The position numbers were made by a program, and so were the translations under genes. A DNA stretch of 64,000 nucleotides from an uncultured Sulfitobacter sp. (lineage in GTDB: Bacteria; Pseudomonadota; Alphaproteobacteria; Rhodobacterales; Rhodobacteraceae). The DNA lies in assembly GCF_947502895.1 (NCBI RefSeq), contig NZ_CANNBM010000001.1, forward strand, positions 558,001 to 622,000, given 5' to 3'. Positions within the stretch are counted from its first letter, which is position 1; every line of letters starts with the position of its first letter. The notes under the pieces are model-generated. The model was not told where the DNA came from, ran no database searches, and worked only from the letters and a program-made list of their open reading frames with translations. Shown one piece after another: positions 11,363 through 21,244 of the stretch.

Positions 11363-12097
11363 CTAGACTGGCTTCGCGCTCGGCTCCATCACCCCGATCG
11401 GCACGCGGGCGCGCTTGCGCGCCACGCGGCCCTTGGGGGGATAGACCAGCTTGGTCGCCTCCACCATAAACGCGCCACCCGCCATAATCGTGGGTACATT
11501 GCGGCCAACCCGCTCGAACAATCCGCTGGATTTCATCCACATGCGCTGGCCGCTGGGGAATTGGTACAGTGCGCCCGCGTGCCGCTCGGGCAGGAACTGG
11601 TGCTTGCGCAGTTGCGCATCCAGCTGACCGGGCGAATAGGGCCGCCCGTAGCCAAACGGCGTGCGGTCCCGCCGTGCCCACAGCCCCGCTCGGTTCGGCA
11701 CGATAAACAGCGCCTTCCCTCCTGGCCCCAATACGCGCCAGCATTCCTCCAAAAGGTCCGAAGGCCGCTCACAAGTCTCCAGCCCGTGCAGCAGCACCAG
11801 CTTGTCCACATGGCCCGTCTCCAGCGGCCATAATGTTTCTTCGGTCAACACCGAGGTGTTGGGCATTCCGGCAGGCCACGGCATCACCCCTTGCGGTCCC
11901 GGCATCAGCGTAATCACCCGCCGCGCATCTTTCAGGTAGGGCCGCAGCAACGGCGCGGCAAAGCCGAAACCCACAACCGTTTGCCCCTTCGCTTCGGGCC
12001 ACAACTCGATCATCCGGTCACGCAAGGATTTTTGCGCCGCACGCCCCAGCGCACTGCGGTAATAAAAGTTACGAAGATCCTGCACATCAAGATGCAT
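11363..12097 (-). CDS. Class I SAM-dependent methyltransferase
   Basis: A 244-residue Rossmann-fold methyltransferase of the Methyltransf_11 type. A weak motif I ([11 protein letters not shown]) sits near residues 41-52, an acidic-to-hydrophobic strand [12 protein letters not shown] marks motif IV, and [17 protein letters not shown] is the conserved post-motif segment ending in the fifth strand. The usual E/DxGxGxG is degenerate, so SAM binding is likely but not certain. It ends head-on with the RTX-like gene, the two stop codons being separated by a single base, and it is divergent from gloB. The substrate is unknown. Confidence 0.75.
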   Translation of the reverse strand: MHLDVQDLRNFYYRSALGRAAQKSLRDRMIELWPEAKGQTVVGFGFAAPLLRPYLKDARRVITLMPGPQGVMPWPAGMPNTSVLTEETLWPLETGHVDKLVLLHGLETCERPSDLLEECWRVLGPGGKALFIVPNRAGLWARRDRTPFGYGRPYSPGQLDAQLRKHQFLPERHAGALYQFPSGQRMWMKSSGLFERVGRNVPTIMAGGAFMVEATKLVYPPKGRVARKRARVPIGVMEPSAKPV

Positions 12098-12157
12098 TGA
12101 CAGGGCCCCTCATTGCGCCATTTCTAGAGACACTAGCCCAGCAACGGAGCCTTGCCC

Positions 12158-12967
12158 ATGCCTTCCGACACGCACCAGCGATCCGAAACAATCGAGACAG
12201 ACAGCCATACGTTGGTGACCATCGCGTGTCTGTCAGATAACTATGCGTTCTTGTTGCAAGACAAGGCAACTGGCGCGGTTGCCCTGATCGACGTGCCAGA
12301 GGCTGACCCGATCAAGGCAGAACTGGACGCGCGCGGTTGGACTGTTGACCAGATCTGGCTGACCCACCACCACTACGATCATATCGATGGTCTGCCCCAC
12401 CTGCAGGAAAGCTACCCCGCGCCTGTCTACGGCGCCGCCGCAGATACCCACCGCTTGCCCGCGTTGGACCATGCGCTGTCCGATGGCGATCGTTTTGCGC
12501 TGGGTGATACGCAGGTCGATGTCATAGACGTCTCGGGCCATACCATCGGCCATATCGCCTTTCACGCCGCCGCAGCACAGGCTGCCTTTACTGCTGACAG
12601 CCTCATGGCGCTGGGATGTGGCCGCTTGTTCGAAGGCACGCCCGACCAGATGCACGCCAGCCTGCGAAAGATGGATGCATGGCCCGATCACACGCAAATT
12701 TGTTCGGGTCACGAATACACCACATCCAACGCCAAATTTGCGCTGTCTGTCGATCCCGATAATGCGGCCCTGATCGCCCGCGTGGCCGATATTGAAACCA
12801 CGCGCGCCGCGGGGCGCTTTACCGTGCCCTCGCTGATGTCGCTGGAACGTGCTACAAACCCGTTCCTGCGCAGCAATGATGCGAAAATTCGCGCCGGTCT
12901 GAACATGTCCGACGCAACCGATGCGCAGGTCTTTGCAAAGGTCCGCGCGCTCAAAGACAACTTCTGA
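12158..12967 (+). CDS. gloB: Hydroxyacylglutathione hydrolase (glyoxalase II)
   Basis: Hydrolyses S-lactoylglutathione to lactate and glutathione, the second step of methylglyoxal detoxification. The 269-residue protein has the metallo-beta-lactamase zinc motif THHHYDHIDG, the second metal His in VSGHTIGHI, the bridging Asp in AAFTADSLM, and the glutathione-binding C-terminus with CSGHEYTTSNAKFA, RATNPFLR and the final FAKVRALKD. The ATG at 12158 follows GGAG by 8 bases; a TTG six bases earlier is an alternative. It is divergent from the methyltransferase and alone in its transcript as far as I can see. Confidence 0.95.
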   Translation: MPSDTHQRSETIETDSHTLVTIACLSDNYAFLLQDKATGAVALIDVPEADPIKAELDARGWTVDQIWLTHHHYDHIDGLPHLQESYPAPVYGAAADTHRLPALDHALSDGDRFALGDTQVDVIDVSGHTIGHIAFHAAAAQAAFTADSLMALGCGRLFEGTPDQMHASLRKMDAWPDHTQICSGHEYTTSNAKFALSVDPDNAALIARVADIETTRAAGRFTVPSLMSLERATNPFLRSNDAKIRAGLNMSDATDAQVFAKVRALKDNF

Positions 12968-13182
12968 TTCCAACCTGCGACAGACTGTTGCAATCCCGAC
13001 TCAAATCGCGCCCAAAACAACGGCTAAGACCGCACCAAAAAATAAATGTGACAACTTTATTTCAAAAAAGACTTGAAGCTCGGCCACTATCAACCAAACT
13101 CTAATACAATCAGACCATGGTTGGCCCGCAGGCGCTGGTATCTTTCACGCCCCCCCGACCCCCTTCGAAAAGGAGCACGCAC

Positions 13183-15504
13183 GTGCCTTCATTCTCGACC
13201 ACACTAGAGCAGTCCATTCACGCAGCCTTGGCGCTTGCCAACGCCCGTAAACACGAATTCGCAACGCTGGAGCATCTCTTGCTCTCGCTGGTAGACGAGC
13301 CTGACGCACTTCAGGTGATGAAAGCCTGTTCCGTAGATGTGGACGACCTGCGCGAGACGCTTGTCGAATTCATCGACGAAGACCTCAGCAATCTCGTCAC
13401 CGATGTCGAAGGTTCCGAGGCTGTGCCAACAGCCGCCTTCCAGCGCGTCATTCAGCGCGCAGCCATCCACGTTCAGTCCTCTGGCCGTACCGAAGTGACA
13501 GGCGCAAACGTGCTCGTCGCCATCTTTGCCGAACGGGAAAGCAACGCCGCCTACTTCCTGCAAGAGCAGGATATGACCCGCTATGACGCCGTCAACTTCA
13601 TCGCACACGGCGTTGCAAAAGACCCCGCCTATGGCGAAGCACGCCCCGTATCCGGCGCGCCCGAGCACGAGGAAGAAGCCCAGGGCGTCACCGAGGGCGA
13701 CAAAAAAGAATCCGCACTGGCCAAATACTGTGTGGACCTCAACAAAAAATCACGCGACGGCGATGTGGACCCCCTCATCGGCCGCGACTCCGAGGTTGAG
13801 CGGTGTATTCAGGTGCTGTGCCGCCGCCGCAAGAACAACCCCCTGCTGGTCGGTGATCCGGGCGTGGGCAAAACCGCCATCGCCGAAGGCCTCGCGCGCA
13901 AGATTGTTGCGGGTGAGACGCCCGAAGTGCTGGCAAACACAACCATCTTCTCGCTCGACATGGGCGCGCTGCTGGCTGGCACCCGCTACCGCGGTGATTT
14001 TGAAGAGCGCCTGAAGGCCGTCGTGACCGAGCTTGAGGATCACGAAGACGCGGTGCTGTTTATCGATGAAATCCACACCGTCATCGGTGCAGGTGCCACC
14101 TCTGGCGGGGCCATGGATGCGTCCAACCTGCTCAAACCCGCCCTTGCGGGCGGCAAGCTGCGCACAATGGGCTCCACCACCTACAAAGAGTTCCGCCAGC
14201 ACTTTGAAAAAGACCGCGCCCTGTCGCGCCGCTTTCAGAAAATCGACGTGGCCGAGCCATCTGTCGAGGACGCGCAGAAAATCCTCAAGGGCATCAAACC
14301 TTACTTCGAGGATCACCATGGCGTGAAATACACCGCCGACGCGATCAAAACCTCGGTGGAGCTTGCACATCGCTACATCAACGACCGCAAACTGCCCGAC
14401 TCGGCGATTGACGTCATCGACGAGGCAGGTGCGGCCCAGCATCTGGTCGCAGCCTCCAAACGCCGCAAAACCATCGGCACCAAAGAGGTCGAGGCCGTCG
14501 TCGCCAAAATCGCGCGTATCCCGCCCAAGAACGTCTCCAAGGACGATGTGCTGGTGCTGCGTGATCTTGAGGCATCGCTCAAACGCGTTGTGTTTGGCCA
14601 GGATGCAGCAATCGATGCGCTGTCCTCGGCGATCAAACTGGCGCGCGCCGGCCTGCGCGAACCTGAAAAGCCCATCGGCAACTATCTGTTCGCAGGCCCC
14701 ACAGGTGTGGGTAAAACCGAAGTTGCCAAACAGCTGGCCGATACGCTTGGTGTGAAGCTGCTGCGTTTTGATATGTCCGAATACATGGAGAAACACGCCG
14801 TATCCCGCCTCATCGGTGCCCCTCCGGGTTATGTGGGCTTTGATCAGGGTGGCATGCTGACAGACGGTGTTGACCAAGACCCCCACTGCGTCCTGCTTCT
14901 GGACGAGATGGAAAAAGCGCACCCAGATGTCTACAACATCCTGTTGCAGGTCATGGACCACGGCAAGCTGACCGATCACAACGGGCGCACAGTGGATTTC
15001 CGCAATGTCGTCCTGATCATGACCTCCAATGCAGGCGCATCCGAGCAGGCGAAAGAGGCAATCGGCTTTGGCCGCGATCGGCGCACGGGCGAGGATACCG
15101 CCGCGATCGAGCGAACCTTCACGCCGGAATTCCGCAACCGTCTGGATGCCGTGATCTCCTTTGGCGCGCTGCCAAAAGAGGTGATCATGCAGGTCGTCGA
15201 GAAATTCGTGCTCCAGCTTGAGGCACAGCTGATGGACCGCAATGTCACCATCGAGCTGAGCAAGAAAGCCGCCGAGTGGCTGGCCGACAAAGGCTACGAT
15301 GATAAAATGGGTGCGCGTCCGCTGGGCCGCGTCATTCAGGAATACATCAAAAAGCCACTCTCGGAGGAGTTGCTCTTTGGCAAACTCGCCAAAGGCGGTG
15401 TGGTCAAGGTTGGCGTCAAGAAGGGTGAGTTGGACATCACAACCGAAGGGCCCGACAGCCCGCGCCTGACAGGTAACAAGCCACCACTGCTCACAGCTGA
15501 ATAA
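13183..15504 (+). CDS. clpA: ATP-dependent Clp protease ATP-binding subunit ClpA, GTG start
   Basis: A 773-residue Hsp100 unfoldase that feeds substrates to ClpP. The N-domain has the double Clp repeat ([30 protein letters not shown]). AAA module 1 has Walker [10 protein letters not shown] near 224 and Walker [10 protein letters not shown] near 290; AAA module 2 has GPTGVGKTE near 505 and [15 protein letters not shown]. There is no middle coiled coil, which separates it from ClpB, and length fits ClpA. I use the GTG at 13183 because AAGGAG lies 7 bases before it; the earlier in-frame ATG adds 22 unrelated residues. No clpS is adjacent. The stop overlaps the next gene by one base (TAATG). Confidence 0.95.
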   Translation: MPSFSTTLEQSIHAALALANARKHEFATLEHLLLSLVDEPDALQVMKACSVDVDDLRETLVEFIDEDLSNLVTDVEGSEAVPTAAFQRVIQRAAIHVQSSGRTEVTGANVLVAIFAERESNAAYFLQEQDMTRYDAVNFIAHGVAKDPAYGEARPVSGAPEHEEEAQGVTEGDKKESALAKYCVDLNKKSRDGDVDPLIGRDSEVERCIQVLCRRRKNNPLLVGDPGVGKTAIAEGLARKIVAGETPEVLANTTIFSLDMGALLAGTRYRGDFEERLKAVVTELEDHEDAVLFIDEIHTVIGAGATSGGAMDASNLLKPALAGGKLRTMGSTTYKEFRQHFEKDRALSRRFQKIDVAEPSVEDAQKILKGIKPYFEDHHGVKYTADAIKTSVELAHRYINDRKLPDSAIDVIDEAGAAQHLVAASKRRKTIGTKEVEAVVAKIARIPPKNVSKDDVLVLRDLEASLKRVVFGQDAAIDALSSAIKLARAGLREPEKPIGNYLFAGPTGVGKTEVAKQLADTLGVKLLRFDMSEYMEKHAVSRLIGAPPGYVGFDQGGMLTDGVDQDPHCVLLLDEMEKAHPDVYNILLQVMDHGKLTDHNGRTVDFRNVVLIMTSNAGASEQAKEAIGFGRDRRTGEDTAAIERTFTPEFRNRLDAVISFGALPKEVIMQVVEKFVLQLEAQLMDRNVTIELSKKAAEWLADKGYDDKMGARPLGRVIQEYIKKPLSEELLFGKLAKGGVVKVGVKKGELDITTEGPDSPRLTGNKPPLLTAE

Positions 15505-16460
15505 TGCGAAATGGTCTTTTGGCCCTAATGTCCCTCGCCGTGCCCGCCACGGCGGGGGATTTTTTGTTATCCTCCCCCATCGACTGTGATCTCGACGGCC
15601 CCTGCTATATTCAGCAATACGTTGATCATGACCCGTCCGAAACAGCCTCCGATTTTACATGCTCTGGCCTCAGCTATGACGGCCACAAGGGTACGGATTT
15701 TGCCCTTCCAACCTATGATATGATCGAACAAGGCGTCGATGTTCTAGCCTCGGCCAAAGGCACGGTGACGGGTCTGCGCGATGGCATGCCCGATATCCGC
15801 TATACCTCTGAAACCGCCGCTGCCAGCGAAGGCCGCGAGTGTGGCAATGGCGTTGTCCTGCGCCATGAAGACGGTTGGGAGACCCAGTATTGCCACCTGC
15901 GCCAAGGCTCCATCACCGTAAAGCGCGGTCAACAGGTCAATACGGGCGATGTGCTGGGCCAAGTCGGCATGTCAGGCCGCGCCGCCTTCCCCCATGTGCA
16001 TCTGTCCGTCCGCCGCAATGGCGAGGTGGTCGATCCCTATGACCCCGACGGCACCATAATTTGCGGCCAAAGCGATGAAGAAACCCTCTGGTCCGATGTG
16101 CCTCCCTACCGCGCGGGCGGCATCGTCAGCATAGGCACCGCCGCCGCTGTACCCGAGTTTGACGCAATCCGCGCCAATACGGTCCCCCCCGCACAAGCCG
16201 ACGGTGACGCGATGGTGATCTATGCGTTTTTGTTCGGTACCCAGCCCGGCGATGTGATCCGCCTGTCCCTCGATGGCCCCGAAGGCAGCGTCATAACCCG
16301 CGACGCATCGCTTGACCGCAAGCGCGCCCAATCGTTCCGCGCCATCGGGAAGAAGCGCCGCGGCCCCCGCTGGCCAGCGGGGGAGTATAGCGGCACGGCC
16401 ACCCTGCTGCGCGATGGTGCGACCATCGACAGCCAGAGCCTGACACTCACCCTGCCCTAA
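15504..16460 (+). CDS. M23 family (LytM-type) peptidase, exported
   Basis: A 318-residue protein with a short signal peptide (RNGLLALMSLAVPATAG) and a LytM/M23 zinc-peptidase domain: the first zinc motif is HKGTDF (H-x3-D), the second HVHLSV (H-x-H), preceded by CGNGVVLRHEDGWETQYCHL and the usual VNTGDVLGQVGMSG turn. Such enzymes cleave peptidoglycan cross-bridges or peptides in the periplasm. The C-terminal 110 residues (after CGQS) form a separate beta-rich domain I do not recognise. Its ATG overlaps the clpA stop by one base, so it is coupled to an unrelated cytosolic unfoldase gene. It is followed by a strong terminator. Confidence 0.85.
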   Translation: MRNGLLALMSLAVPATAGDFLLSSPIDCDLDGPCYIQQYVDHDPSETASDFTCSGLSYDGHKGTDFALPTYDMIEQGVDVLASAKGTVTGLRDGMPDIRYTSETAAASEGRECGNGVVLRHEDGWETQYCHLRQGSITVKRGQQVNTGDVLGQVGMSGRAAFPHVHLSVRRNGEVVDPYDPDGTIICGQSDEETLWSDVPPYRAGGIVSIGTAAAVPEFDAIRANTVPPAQADGDAMVIYAFLFGTQPGDVIRLSLDGPEGSVITRDASLDRKRAQSFRAIGKKRRGPRWPAGEYSGTATLLRDGATIDSQSLTLTLP

Positions 16461-16497
16461 AATCCGCATCCGCCATACGCTGCACAAGGGGTGTACA

Positions 16498-16527
16498 GGG
16501 GGTGTACCGATGGCACCCCCTATTTTT
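16498..16527 (+). terminator. Intrinsic terminator after clpA and the M23 gene
   Basis: Stem GGGGGTG / CACCCCC with a 9-base loop is followed directly by TATTTTT on the plus strand. It overlaps the last codons of the convergent OmpA-like gene. Confidence 0.65.
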
Positions 16528-18355
16528 CGGTGAATTTCAGCTCGATCCGGCGGTTGCGCGCCCGCGCCTCATCGGTGTTGGCAGTATCCACAGGCTGGTA
16601 CTGTCCGAACCCGTTCGCCGACAATCTGTCAGGCGGAATAGCCAGAAAATTCGCCATATATTTGACCACCGACAAAGCACGTGCCTGGCTCAGCTCCCAG
16701 TTGTCCGCAAACTCGCCCAGACCCGACAGCGGCACATTATCCGTATGGCCATCCACACGGATCACCCAATCGATCCCGTCGGGGATATCTGCCGCCACGT
16801 TCCGCAAGATTGTGGCGACCTTGGCGATCTCGCGTGTCCCTGCGCGCGACAGGTCCGCGCCGCCGGGCGGGAACAACACCTCAGAGCTAAAGACGAAGCG
16901 GTCGCCCTCAATCCGGACCCCCTCTTGCGCACCCAGAACACTTCGCAATTGTCCAAAGAATTCAGAGCGATACTGCTCAAGATTCTTCGTCTCAGCCTCC
17001 AGTCGCTTGCGCTCTGCCGCCTCCAGTTCTGCGCGGCGGCGCTCTTCTGCGGCAACCCGCGCAAGTGCTGTGTTCAGTTGCGATCCAAGCGATTGAAGCT
17101 CTACCTCGCGGGCCGTATCCTCGGCCACGGCCTGATCCAGCAAGCCTTGCAAATCACCCAGCTGCACCCGCAAGGCCGCGACCTGCTGGTTGAGGAGTTC
17201 TGTCTGGCGTTGGGCGGCCAGCGATGTCTCCCGCTCTTGTGCAAGATCTGTCTGCGCTTGGGCCAGCAAAGCCGCGCGGCGCTCGGCCTCTGTTTGGGTC
17301 TGACCGACATCGGTTTCAGCCGCCAGTTTCGCCGCCAACGCCGCCGCAAGACGGGTCTGCAGATCATCAATCTGCGCCCCCGCATCCGCCTGTGCAGCAC
17401 CCAGCCGAGCCTCCAGCGCAGCAATACGCGCCTCGGCCTCTTGCAGGCTGGTTTGTAGCGTCGTTTCAGTATCTTGCGCATCACTCAACGCAGCAGCCAA
17501 ACGGCTATCCAGCTCCGCCTCAGCGGCCCGTGCAGCGGCCAGAAGGGTCAGAGTTTCCTCCGCGCGTTTGCGCTGCGCTTCCAGCGACAGCGTCATTGCT
17601 GTCAATTCGGTATCGGCATTTTCAAGCCGCGCACGCAGCGCCTCGGCAGCGGCAGCATCCGCCAGTTGCTGCGCCTCTTGCGCGCTCAATGCTTCCCGCG
17701 CTTGGGTTACATCAGCGGTCAGGTCTGCAATCTCGGCATCCGCTGCGGCGTTTCGCGCGCGCAGGTCGGCCATCAGGGCCTCCAACGCTTCACGGCGCGC
17801 GGCGGCCAGACGGGCGGCCTCTTGCTGCGCATCCACTTCTTCGCGGCTACTGGCAAGGGCTAGGTTCAGGGCTTCCTGTTCGCTCAGCAGTGTTGCAGTT
17901 TGCTCTTGGAGGTCAGCAACCTGACCCTGAGCCGTATCACGATCTGCAATCAAAGCAGCGACTTGCGCCTCAAAACTGGTGATGCGCGTCTGCGCTGCCC
18001 CCAAGGCTTCTGCCTGTGCATCACGCTCGGATTGCAGCGAGGCGATCAGCGAAGCCTGTTCGGCAACGCGGCTCCGCTCATCGCCCAGCGAGGCCCGCAA
18101 CGCCCCGACGCGCGCCTCGAGATCACTGTTTTCGCGCTGCTCCAATCCCAAAGCCTGCGCAAGCGCAGCCACTTCAGAGGATAGCTCGTCCAGCTCTGTC
18201 TCTTGACCCGAAATCTGTTCGGTCAGAACAAACTGCACCACCATAAAGATGGTAAGCACAAACATCAGCACCAGCAAAAGACCTGTCATGGCATCCACAA
18301 AGCCAGGCCAGATGGACGCCTGAAACCGCGCGCCGGTGCGTCGCGACAGGGCCAT
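16520..18355 (-). CDS. MotB/OmpA-like protein with one membrane helix and long coiled coil
   Basis: A 611-residue partner for the MotA/ExbB-like protein encoded just upstream. Residues about 16-45 are one transmembrane helix with an early aspartate (WPGFVDAMTGLLLVLMF, Asp21), placed like the proton-binding Asp of MotB. Residues about 55-460 are nearly pure coiled coil rich in Ala, Glu, Gln, Leu and Arg. Residues about 470-611 are an OmpA/MotB peptidoglycan-binding domain with VDGHTDNVPLSG, NWELSQARALSVVKYM and the terminal ARNRRIELKF. I infer an ion-driven 5:2-type complex that reaches the cell wall through an unusually long periplasmic rod. The neighbouring genes are 2 bases apart, so they form an operon. 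Not recognisable as flagellar or Tol. Confidence 0.8.
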   Translation of the reverse strand: MALSRRTGARFQASIWPGFVDAMTGLLLVLMFVLTIFMVVQFVLTEQISGQETELDELSSEVAALAQALGLEQRENSDLEARVGALRASLGDERSRVAEQASLIASLQSERDAQAEALGAAQTRITSFEAQVAALIADRDTAQGQVADLQEQTATLLSEQEALNLALASSREEVDAQQEAARLAAARREALEALMADLRARNAAADAEIADLTADVTQAREALSAQEAQQLADAAAAEALRARLENADTELTAMTLSLEAQRKRAEETLTLLAAARAAEAELDSRLAAALSDAQDTETTLQTSLQEAEARIAALEARLGAAQADAGAQIDDLQTRLAAALAAKLAAETDVGQTQTEAERRAALLAQAQTDLAQERETSLAAQRQTELLNQQVAALRVQLGDLQGLLDQAVAEDTAREVELQSLGSQLNTALARVAAEERRRAELEAAERKRLEAETKNLEQYRSEFFGQLRSVLGAQEGVRIEGDRFVFSSEVLFPPGGADLSRAGTREIAKVATILRNVAADIPDGIDWVIRVDGHTDNVPLSGLGEFADNWELSQARALSVVKYMANFLAIPPDRLSANGFGQYQPVDTANTDEARARNRRIELKFTEK

Positions 18356-18357
18356 GC

Positions 18358-19581
18358 CTAACGCTCCCCGCCGCCGGTTGGTTTGGAGCTGGTGGCCCTC
18401 ATGCGGCGCGGCTCGGTGCTGCTGCGCGGCGAAGATAACGCTTTGGTCAGATAGGACAATTCCTGCCGTAGCTCCGCCATGGTTTCCTGACGACCCGCTG
18501 AAATTTCCTCAAGAATGCGCAGCATCTGAACGTCTATTGACCGCAGCCGCATCCGGCTTTCGGCATCCGGCCCACTGGTATCCGCATGCTCGGTGCGGCT
18601 GTCTTCCAGCGCGCCAATCATCCGTTCCTGCGCGTTGACCATCCTGTCTATCGCGTCTGATGATCCGCCTTGATCACCCAGCTGCACCGCCATCCGCTCA
18701 ATCGCCAGTGCCAGACTACCCAGTCGCTGTTCAACCTCTGCGCGCCCCGCTTCGGAACGGCTGAACATATCTTGCATGTTCTCCATCTGCTCGGCCATGT
18801 GATCAACCATGCCCGCCATCACCGCTTGTTCGGGGCTGCTGTCATCGCCCGAGGCAAAACCGACCCGCGTGATAGAGCTGAGCCAATCCTCAAGCTCTTG
18901 ATAAAAGCGGTTCTGACCATGGCCCGCGAACAACTCAAGCAGGCCCACAATCAACGATCCCGCCAAGCCGAGCAGCGACGAGGCAAAAGCCACGCCCATC
19001 CCTGACAGCTGTGATTCAAGACCTGTCATCAGCCGGTTGAACACATCAGTGCTGCCTTCGCCATCCTGCGGAGCAAGACTGCGGATGGTGTCGACAATGG
19101 CAGGGACCGTCGTTGCCAAGCCGTAAAACGTACCCAAAAGGCCAAGGAAAATCAGCGTGTTGACGATATATCGCGTAATCTCGCGCGCCTCGTCGATACG
19201 GGTAGAAACTGAATCGAGGATAGAGCGGGTCGAAGATGCGCTCACCTGCATCCGCGCCCCGCGCGTGCGCAACAAAGCCGCCAGCGGTGCCAGCATTTGC
19301 GGTGGCTTTTCGTCAGCTGTTTCATTGTCCGAGGCAAAGCTCTCAATCCAGCGAACCGAGCCGATCAGCTGCAGAACCTGATAGAAGCAAGCCACAACAC
19401 CGATTAGAAAAACAAAGGCGATGAACCCGTTAAGATAGGGATTGGCCTGAAACACAGGCAGCACCCGTGGCAGCGCCATAAAGGCGCCAAAGCCTGACAG
19501 CCCCAAAACCAGCAGCATCAAAGTGATCTGACGCACTGGCTGGGAGAATTGCGGTTTTGCCTCGCGGTCTGGCTGCGCCAT
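18358..19581 (-). CDS. MotA/TolQ/ExbB-like inner-membrane protein
   Basis: A 407-residue membrane protein. Two hydrophobic helices lie near residues 18-36 and 50-72, followed by a cytoplasmic loop, then two more near 145-165 (IVNTLIFLGLLGTFYGLATTV) and 190-215 (GMGVAFASSLLGLAGSLIVGL), matching the MotA/TolQ/ExbB core in which the last two helices line the ion path. The C-terminal 180 residues form a long charged, probably helical tail. The start at 19581 follows AGGAG; a TTG 60 bases upstream is possible but lacks support. It is the upstream member of the two-gene operon with the OmpA-like partner. The overall shape resembles ZorA of the Zorya defence system, but no zorC, zorD or zorE is near, and this pair looks like a housekeeping locus. 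Confidence 0.8.
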   Translation of the reverse strand: MAQPDREAKPQFSQPVRQITLMLLVLGLSGFGAFMALPRVLPVFQANPYLNGFIAFVFLIGVVACFYQVLQLIGSVRWIESFASDNETADEKPPQMLAPLAALLRTRGARMQVSASSTRSILDSVSTRIDEAREITRYIVNTLIFLGLLGTFYGLATTVPAIVDTIRSLAPQDGEGSTDVFNRLMTGLESQLSGMGVAFASSLLGLAGSLIVGLLELFAGHGQNRFYQELEDWLSSITRVGFASGDDSSPEQAVMAGMVDHMAEQMENMQDMFSRSEAGRAEVEQRLGSLALAIERMAVQLGDQGGSSDAIDRMVNAQERMIGALEDSRTEHADTSGPDAESRMRLRSIDVQMLRILEEISAGRQETMAELRQELSYLTKALSSPRSSTEPRRMRATSSKPTGGGER

Positions 19582-19651
19582 GCGCTCCGTGCTCCTGACC
19601 TTATTGTTATTGCCGTGCAGCTTACCCCGAAACAGGGCCAAGCCAAAGCGT

Positions 19652-20182
19652 TTATGCAGCGATGGTTTTTACCCGTGCTGCCAACCATTCCAGCGCCGGA
19701 TCATGCAGACCAACAGAGGTCAAATGTTCGGCGGTATTATAAAGGTATTCCGTATTAGGCCCGCGCCCGCCCACCGCATGAGCGATGATCTGGGCCTGCT
19801 CCTCCAGCGGCAGGCCACCACAGTACTGGTCATGATCTTCGTCGATCACATAGACCAGCGCAGTGACCGTACGTCCGTCTTGCAATTGCACCGCCAGCTC
19901 CTTCTCCATATAGGCAGAAGAAATCAGCTCCCGCGCGCGCAGATAGGCCAATGTCTCCTCCTCTTGGTCTGCCACCACACGCAAGGCAACGCCCTCGCAA
20001 GCCTCCCCTGCCTGTTGGTCCAAAGCCAGCACCAGCCCCGGATCATCGACCGTGCCACGGTGATGGATCGAACGCATGCAGAACGAGCGCGCGTAGTCAG
20101 GCAGCGTGGCAATCACGCTCTCCGCGACTTCGAAACCCGGATTCCAAAGCAGGCTGCCATAGCCGAATACCCACATACTCAT
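19652..20182 (-). CDS. ChaC-like gamma-glutamylcyclotransferase
   Basis: A 176-residue protein that would release 5-oxoproline from gamma-glutamyl peptides, glutathione in the ChaC group. It opens MSMWVFGYGSLLWNPGF, where YGSL(L)W is the substrate-binding signature; RSIHHRGTVDDPGLVLALD and the acidic SAYMEKELAV segment, near the expected catalytic Glu, follow the ChaC pattern. The ATG at 20182 follows AGGAG by 6 bases. Much longer open sequence upstream lies over the start of the divergent DUF2125 gene and is not coding in this frame. It would consume glutathione, whereas gloB nearby recycles it. Confidence 0.85.
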   Translation of the reverse strand: MSMWVFGYGSLLWNPGFEVAESVIATLPDYARSFCMRSIHHRGTVDDPGLVLALDQQAGEACEGVALRVVADQEEETLAYLRARELISSAYMEKELAVQLQDGRTVTALVYVIDEDHDQYCGGLPLEEQAQIIAHAVGGRGPNTEYLYNTAEHLTSVGLHDPALEWLAARVKTIAA

Positions 20183-20248
20183 CTGGTTCTCCTGTGTTGG
20201 GACAGGTAAACCCGATGCACAACCAAATGAAAAGAGGGGCAGCCGCCC

Positions 20249-21244
20249 ATGCGCAGACTGGCGATCAAAATACTCGTACTGGTGGCATTGGCATGGGGCG
20301 GATGGTGGTGGATTGCCACAGGCGGTTTGCAACGCGGCGCGGCGGCATGGCTGGAGGCGCAGCGCGATCAAGGCATAACAGCACAAGCAGAGACATGGTC
20401 GCGCGGCGGCTTTCCACTGCGGATCGCAACCACTGCGCAAAACACCCAGTGGACAGACGCGCAGCGCAATACCTCGGTTCAAATTCCGGCTGCAACCCTG
20501 TCCACCCCCATCTACTGGCCTGGCGACGCGCGGATCGAAATGCCAGAGCAAGCGATCATCCTGAGCACGCCACAGGCCGAGGCAACGCTATCGCTTGCCG
20601 GTCTGGATGCACAGGTGCAGCTTCATCCTGGTACGTCTTTACAGCTGGAAGCCTTGAGCAGCGAAAGCGGTGCGGTATCCCTTGATCTGGTAGAAGGGCG
20701 CATTCTGGCTCTGCAATCGCTGCAAGCGGAGGTTCAGCAGGGCGATAACCCTTCGACATACACCATTGACCTTACGGCGATGGGGCTGTCGGTCGGCAGC
20801 ATTGTCCGTCAGGGTTTGCAACTCCCCGCCACCCTGCCAGACATGTTCGAGCCTGTTATCGCAGATATGACCGTAACCTTTGACCGCCCATGGGACCGCA
20901 GCGCACTAGAGGCCAGTCGCCCCCAACCCCGCGTTATCCAGATTGAACAGATCACTGCAATTTGGGGCGACATAGGTGCCAGTATGACCGGTGATCTGAC
21001 CGTTGATGCCGCAGGCGTGCCCACTGGGACCATAACGGTGAACTTGCGCAACTGGCAGCAGCTGTTTGATCTGGCCATGGCGGGTCTGGATACGGTGCCC
21101 CAGTGGGCCGCAACGGCCCAGCTTGGGTTACAATCCATGTCGGACAGCGACGGCACATTGAACCTGAACGTCACAATTGCCCAAGGCCAAATGCGCATGG
21201 GGTTCTTCCCCCTCGGCCCTGCCCCGCGCCTGATTATCCGCTAG
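20249..21244 (+). CDS. DUF2125 family exported protein
   Basis: A 331-residue protein with an N-terminal signal anchor (RRLAIKILVLVALAWGGWWW) and a largely beta-strand periplasmic body. The pattern W-x-AQRDQGITAQAETWSRGGFPLRI followed by repeated short beta segments matches DUF2125, common in alphaproteobacteria and structurally reminiscent of AsmA-like or lipid-binding beta folds (that last point is inference). GAGGGG precedes the start. It is divergent from the ChaC-like gene and converges on the extensin-like gene, with the two ends overlapping by four bases. Confidence 0.75.
   Translation: MRRLAIKILVLVALAWGGWWWIATGGLQRGAAAWLEAQRDQGITAQAETWSRGGFPLRIATTAQNTQWTDAQRNTSVQIPAATLSTPIYWPGDARIEMPEQAIILSTPQAEATLSLAGLDAQVQLHPGTSLQLEALSSESGAVSLDLVEGRILALQSLQAEVQQGDNPSTYTIDLTAMGLSVGSIVRQGLQLPATLPDMFEPVIADMTVTFDRPWDRSALEASRPQPRVIQIEQITAIWGDIGASMTGDLTVDAAGVPTGTITVNLRNWQQLFDLAMAGLDTVPQWAATAQLGLQSMSDSDGTLNLNVTIAQGQMRMGFFPLGPAPRLIIR

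Noticed and set aside
13040..13110. A heat-shock (RpoH) promoter before clpA
   Set aside because: CTTGAA is present at 13072-13077, but there is no matching CCCAT-type -10 at 13-17 bases. A nearby AAATAAA/TTTATTT inverted repeat is too A/T-rich to call a terminator.
13750..14979. A 409-codon minus-strand open frame over clpA
   Set aside because: Antisense to the AAA modules of ClpA, with no ribosome site.
16520..19581. A Zorya (zorAB) anti-phage locus
   Set aside because: The two proteins have a ZorA/ZorB-like outline, but no zorC, zorD or zorE is nearby and the flanking genes are housekeeping, so I do not call a defence system.
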